Positions 62,018-64,000 of a stretch of 64,000 nucleotides of DNA are shown here, piece after piece. The position numbers were made by a program, and so were the translations under genes. Within the stretch, counting starts at the first letter, position 1; each line of letters starts with the position of its first letter. A model generated the notes under the pieces. The model was not told the origin of the DNA. It did not search any database and saw nothing but the letters and a program-made list of their open reading frames with translations. Source of the DNA: Frankineae bacterium MT45 (GTDB lineage: Bacteria; Actinomycetota; Actinomycetes; Mycobacteriales; Jatrophihabitantaceae); assembly GCA_900100325.1 (NCBI GenBank), contig LT629697.1:4151423-4215422 (forward strand), written 5' to 3'.

Positions 62018-62080
62018 CCCGCCCTAACTGTTCGCGGTGGGCGGAAACTACGCAGGCGCTTCTCACCGTAGGCTTTCGGT

Positions 62081-62608
62081 ATGACGGATGCTGCCCCCGA
62101 CATCGCTGCGGCCGACATCACCTCGCTGATCATGGACGATCACGAGTGGTTCCGCCGCCAGTTCGCCCGACTCGACGATGCCCGCAGCGACGCCGAGCTG
62201 GCGGCCGTCTGGGAGCCGCTGGCCCAGCGCCTGGACACGCACGCGGAGGCCGAGGAGACGGTCTTCTACCCGTTCCTCCTCAAGAAGGGCGGCGACGAGG
62301 CGGAGGAGGAGACCGACGATGCGATCCGTGATCACAACAAGATCCGCGACGCCGTGGCCGCTGCGGCCGGCGCGAAGGTCGGCAGCCCGAGCTGGTTCAC
62401 CGCCGTCGGTGATGCCCGGCGCGAGAACAGCGAGCACTTGACCGAAGAGGAGGACGAGGTCCTCCCCGACTTCCGCAAGCACGCCACGCACGCGCTGCGA
62501 GCCCAGCTGGCCGCCGACTGGGTGCGCTTTCACGCCGAGCACCCGGCTGGGCGGGGCATTGACCCCGGCGACCGCGACCCGGAGGCCTACATCGAGGAGA
62601 ACTCGTGA
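62081..62608 (+). CDS. hemerythrin HHE domain protein
   Basis: 175 residues with the HHE pattern: DDHEWFRRQF (first His), LDTHAEAEETVFYP, DHNKIRDAV and NSEHLTEEEDEVLP, which hold a di-iron site in a four-helix bundle. It may bind oxygen, nitric oxide or peroxide. The stop overlaps the start of the response-regulator/flavoprotein gene (GTGA), so the two are co-translated. Confidence 0.93.
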   Translation: MTDAAPDIAAADITSLIMDDHEWFRRQFARLDDARSDAELAAVWEPLAQRLDTHAEAEETVFYPFLLKKGGDEAEEETDDAIRDHNKIRDAVAAAAGAKVGSPSWFTAVGDARRENSEHLTEEEDEVLPDFRKHATHALRAQLAADWVRFHAEHPAGRGIDPGDRDPEAYIEENS

Positions 62609-64000
62609 CCGCACCGGAGCCGCAGCGCCGTCCGGCCATCCTCACCGTCGATGACGACCCGAACGTCTCCCGGGCGGTGGCCCGGGATCTGCGCCGTCAG
62701 TACGCCGAGGAGTACCGGATCGTGCGGGCCGAGTCCGGCGCGCTGGCCCTGGACGCGCTGCGCGAGATGAAGCTGCGCGGCGACGACGTCGCGGTCATGC
62801 TGGCCGATCACCGCATGCCGGAGATGAACGGCCTGGAGTTTCTCGAGCAGGCGATGGACGTCTACCCGGCGGCGAAGCGGGTGCTCCTCACCGCCTACGC
62901 CGACACCAACGCCGCGATCGAGGCCATCAACGTCGTTGATCTCGACTATTACCTGCTCAAGCCGTGGGATCCGCCGGAGGAGAAGTTCTATCCGGTCATC
63001 GACACCCTGCTCAAGGAGTGGACGACGAGCGACCACGCACCGGTCGCCCAGACCAAGGTGATTGGCCACCGCTGGTCGCAACGCTCTTATAAAGTAAGGG
63101 ACTTTCTGGCCCGCAACCAGGTCGCCTACCGCTGGTACTTCTCGGACGAGGGTGAGGCCGAACGTCTGCTGGCCGCGGCCGGCATCGATGATCAGGTCCT
63201 CCCGGTGGTGATCACCACCGCCGGCACGGTGCTGGTGAATCCGACCGACGCCGAACTGGCCGGGAATGTCGGGCTGAGTATCGCGCCGACCGAGGACTTT
63301 TACGACGTGGTGGTGATCGGCAGCGGTCCGGCCGGCCTGGGCGCGGCCGTCTACGCCGCCTCCGAGGGGTTGAAGACGGTCGTCGTCGAGAGCCGAGCCA
63401 CCGGGGGCCAGGCCGGGCAGAGCTCCCGAATCGAGAACTACCTTGGTTTTCCGGATGGAGTCTCCGGATCACAGCTCACCGAGCGGGCCCGTCGGCAGGC
63501 CGTGAAGTTCGGCGCCGAGCTGATCACGACGCGCGAGGTGGTCGGAATCCAGGCCAACGGCGCGGCCCGGACGGTGCGCTTCGCCGACGATGCCACGGTC
63601 AACGCGCACAGCGTGGTGCTGGCCACCGGCGTCTCCTACCGGCAACTCACCGCGCCCGGTGTCTCCGACTTCACCGGGCAGGGCATTTACTACGGCTCGG
63701 CCCTCACCGAGGCCGCCAACTGCGCCGGCGAGGACGTCTACGTCGTCGGCGGTGCGAACTCGGCCGGCCAGGCCGCGGTGCACTTCGCCCGTACCTCGCG
63801 ATCGGTGACGATCCTGGTCCGCGGCAACGGGCTGGAAGCGTCGATGTCGAGCTACCTCATCGACCAACTGCGGGGCATCGAGAACATCGTGGTCCGCACC
63901 TGCACCGAAGTCGTCGGGGCCAGCGGGGACGGTCACCTCGAGCAGTTGACCCTGCGCAACGCGAATAGCGGCGAGACCGAGACCGTCAATACGCAGTGGC
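62605..64000 (+). CDS. response-regulator/glutaredoxin-like/thioredoxin-reductase-like fusion (partial, C-terminus outside window)
   Basis: At least 465 residues from a GTG. A receiver domain (about 10-135) has the acidic pocket VDDDP, the phospho-acceptor Asp68 in MLADHRMPEM, and Lys in YLLKPW. A glutaredoxin-like segment (about 150-225) has SQRS where CPxC is expected (GHRWSQRSYKVRDFL). The flavoprotein domain follows from about 232: FAD motif VVIGSGPAGLGAAVYA, GGQAGQSSRIENYLGFP, ATG and the NADPH-site VVGGANSAGQAA. The CxxC of thioredoxin reductase is absent (IYYGSALTEAANC). It is coupled to a hemerythrin. Confidence 0.9.
   Translation, partial: MTAPEPQRRPAILTVDDDPNVSRAVARDLRRQYAEEYRIVRAESGALALDALREMKLRGDDVAVMLADHRMPEMNGLEFLEQAMDVYPAAKRVLLTAYADTNAAIEAINVVDLDYYLLKPWDPPEEKFYPVIDTLLKEWTTSDHAPVAQTKVIGHRWSQRSYKVRDFLARNQVAYRWYFSDEGEAERLLAAAGIDDQVLPVVITTAGTVLVNPTDAELAGNVGLSIAPTEDFYDVVVIGSGPAGLGAAVYAASEGLKTVVVESRATGGQAGQSSRIENYLGFPDGVSGSQLTERARRQAVKFGAELITTREVVGIQANGAARTVRFADDATVNAHSVVLATGVSYRQLTAPGVSDFTGQGIYYGSALTEAANCAGEDVYVVGGANSAGQAAVHFARTSRSVTILVRGNGLEASMSSYLIDQLRGIENIVVRTCTEVVGASGDGHLEQLTLRNANSGETETVNTQW

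Overview
The window is chromosomal DNA from a high-GC actinobacterium. The grounds are very high third-position GC, many GTG and TTG starts, 1-4 bp ATGA/GTGA gene overlaps, a small (about 89 nt) SRP RNA and many mycobacteria-like genes. The core order asd(-) ask(-) ... leuA(+) ... recR(-) ybaB(-) amidase(+) ... dnaX(-) is the order and orientation of the Rv3708c-Rv3721c stretch of Mycobacterium tuberculosis as I recall it, with about 18 kb of lineage-specific genes between ask and leuA. The genus cannot be fixed from sequence alone; a Frankiales- or Jatrophihabitans-like soil actinobacterium is plausible.

Layout. 0-3 kb: the end of an ABC transporter ATPase gene, then a divergent arsenic/metalloid detoxification locus (arsI/cadI | arsR - aquaglyceroporin - arsC - GNAT resembling ArsN) around a palindromic operator. 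3-4.8 kb: small DUF1801, monooxygenase-fold and glyoxalase-fold genes. 4.9-15.7 kb: a Ser/Thr kinase facing a four-gene operon of a large FN3 membrane protein, a MoxR ATPase, a DUF58 protein and a transglutaminase-fold membrane protein that has lost two of its three catalytic residues. 16-20.5 kb: cspA, def, a DUF559 nuclease-like gene bracketed by two copies of a 46-bp palindrome, then asd-ask. 20.5-25.4 kb: a sigma-like gene coupled to a membrane protein with a chagasin-like domain, and a GABA/aminobutyraldehyde catabolic operon containing a biotinyl carrier. 25.4-30.8 kb: an M1 peptidase coupled to a Pls/PosA-type NRPS-like membrane enzyme. 31.4-37.9 kb: a divergent sugar or metabolite tailoring cluster (two paralogous methyltransferases, a flavoprotein, a FemAB-like transferase, a nucleotide-sugar ketoisomerase and a glycosyltransferase). 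38-47.6 kb: leuA with an attenuation leader peptide, a mycosin-like protease operon behind recR, ybaB, an Ami1-like amidase, dnaX, SRP RNA and tRNA-Ser(GGA).

Directly downstream of the tRNA (47.5-52.1 kb) the sequence becomes accessory in character. It holds a deletion derivative of an IS481-type element, possible decayed coding, two orphan zinc-ribbon-like proteins and a secreted CHAP protein ending in near-identical 231-bp repeats. After 52.1 kb ordinary genes resume: a Tat-exported GH3 glycosidase, a DGPF/ECF42-type sigma pair, a fatty-acid desaturase, transporters with a MarR regulator, a hemerythrin, and a response-regulator/thioredoxin-reductase-like fusion cut by the window end.

The strongest leads for something undescribed are the palindrome-bracketed DUF559 gene, the divergent tailoring cluster at 31-38 kb, and the hemerythrin-coupled flavoprotein without redox cysteines.
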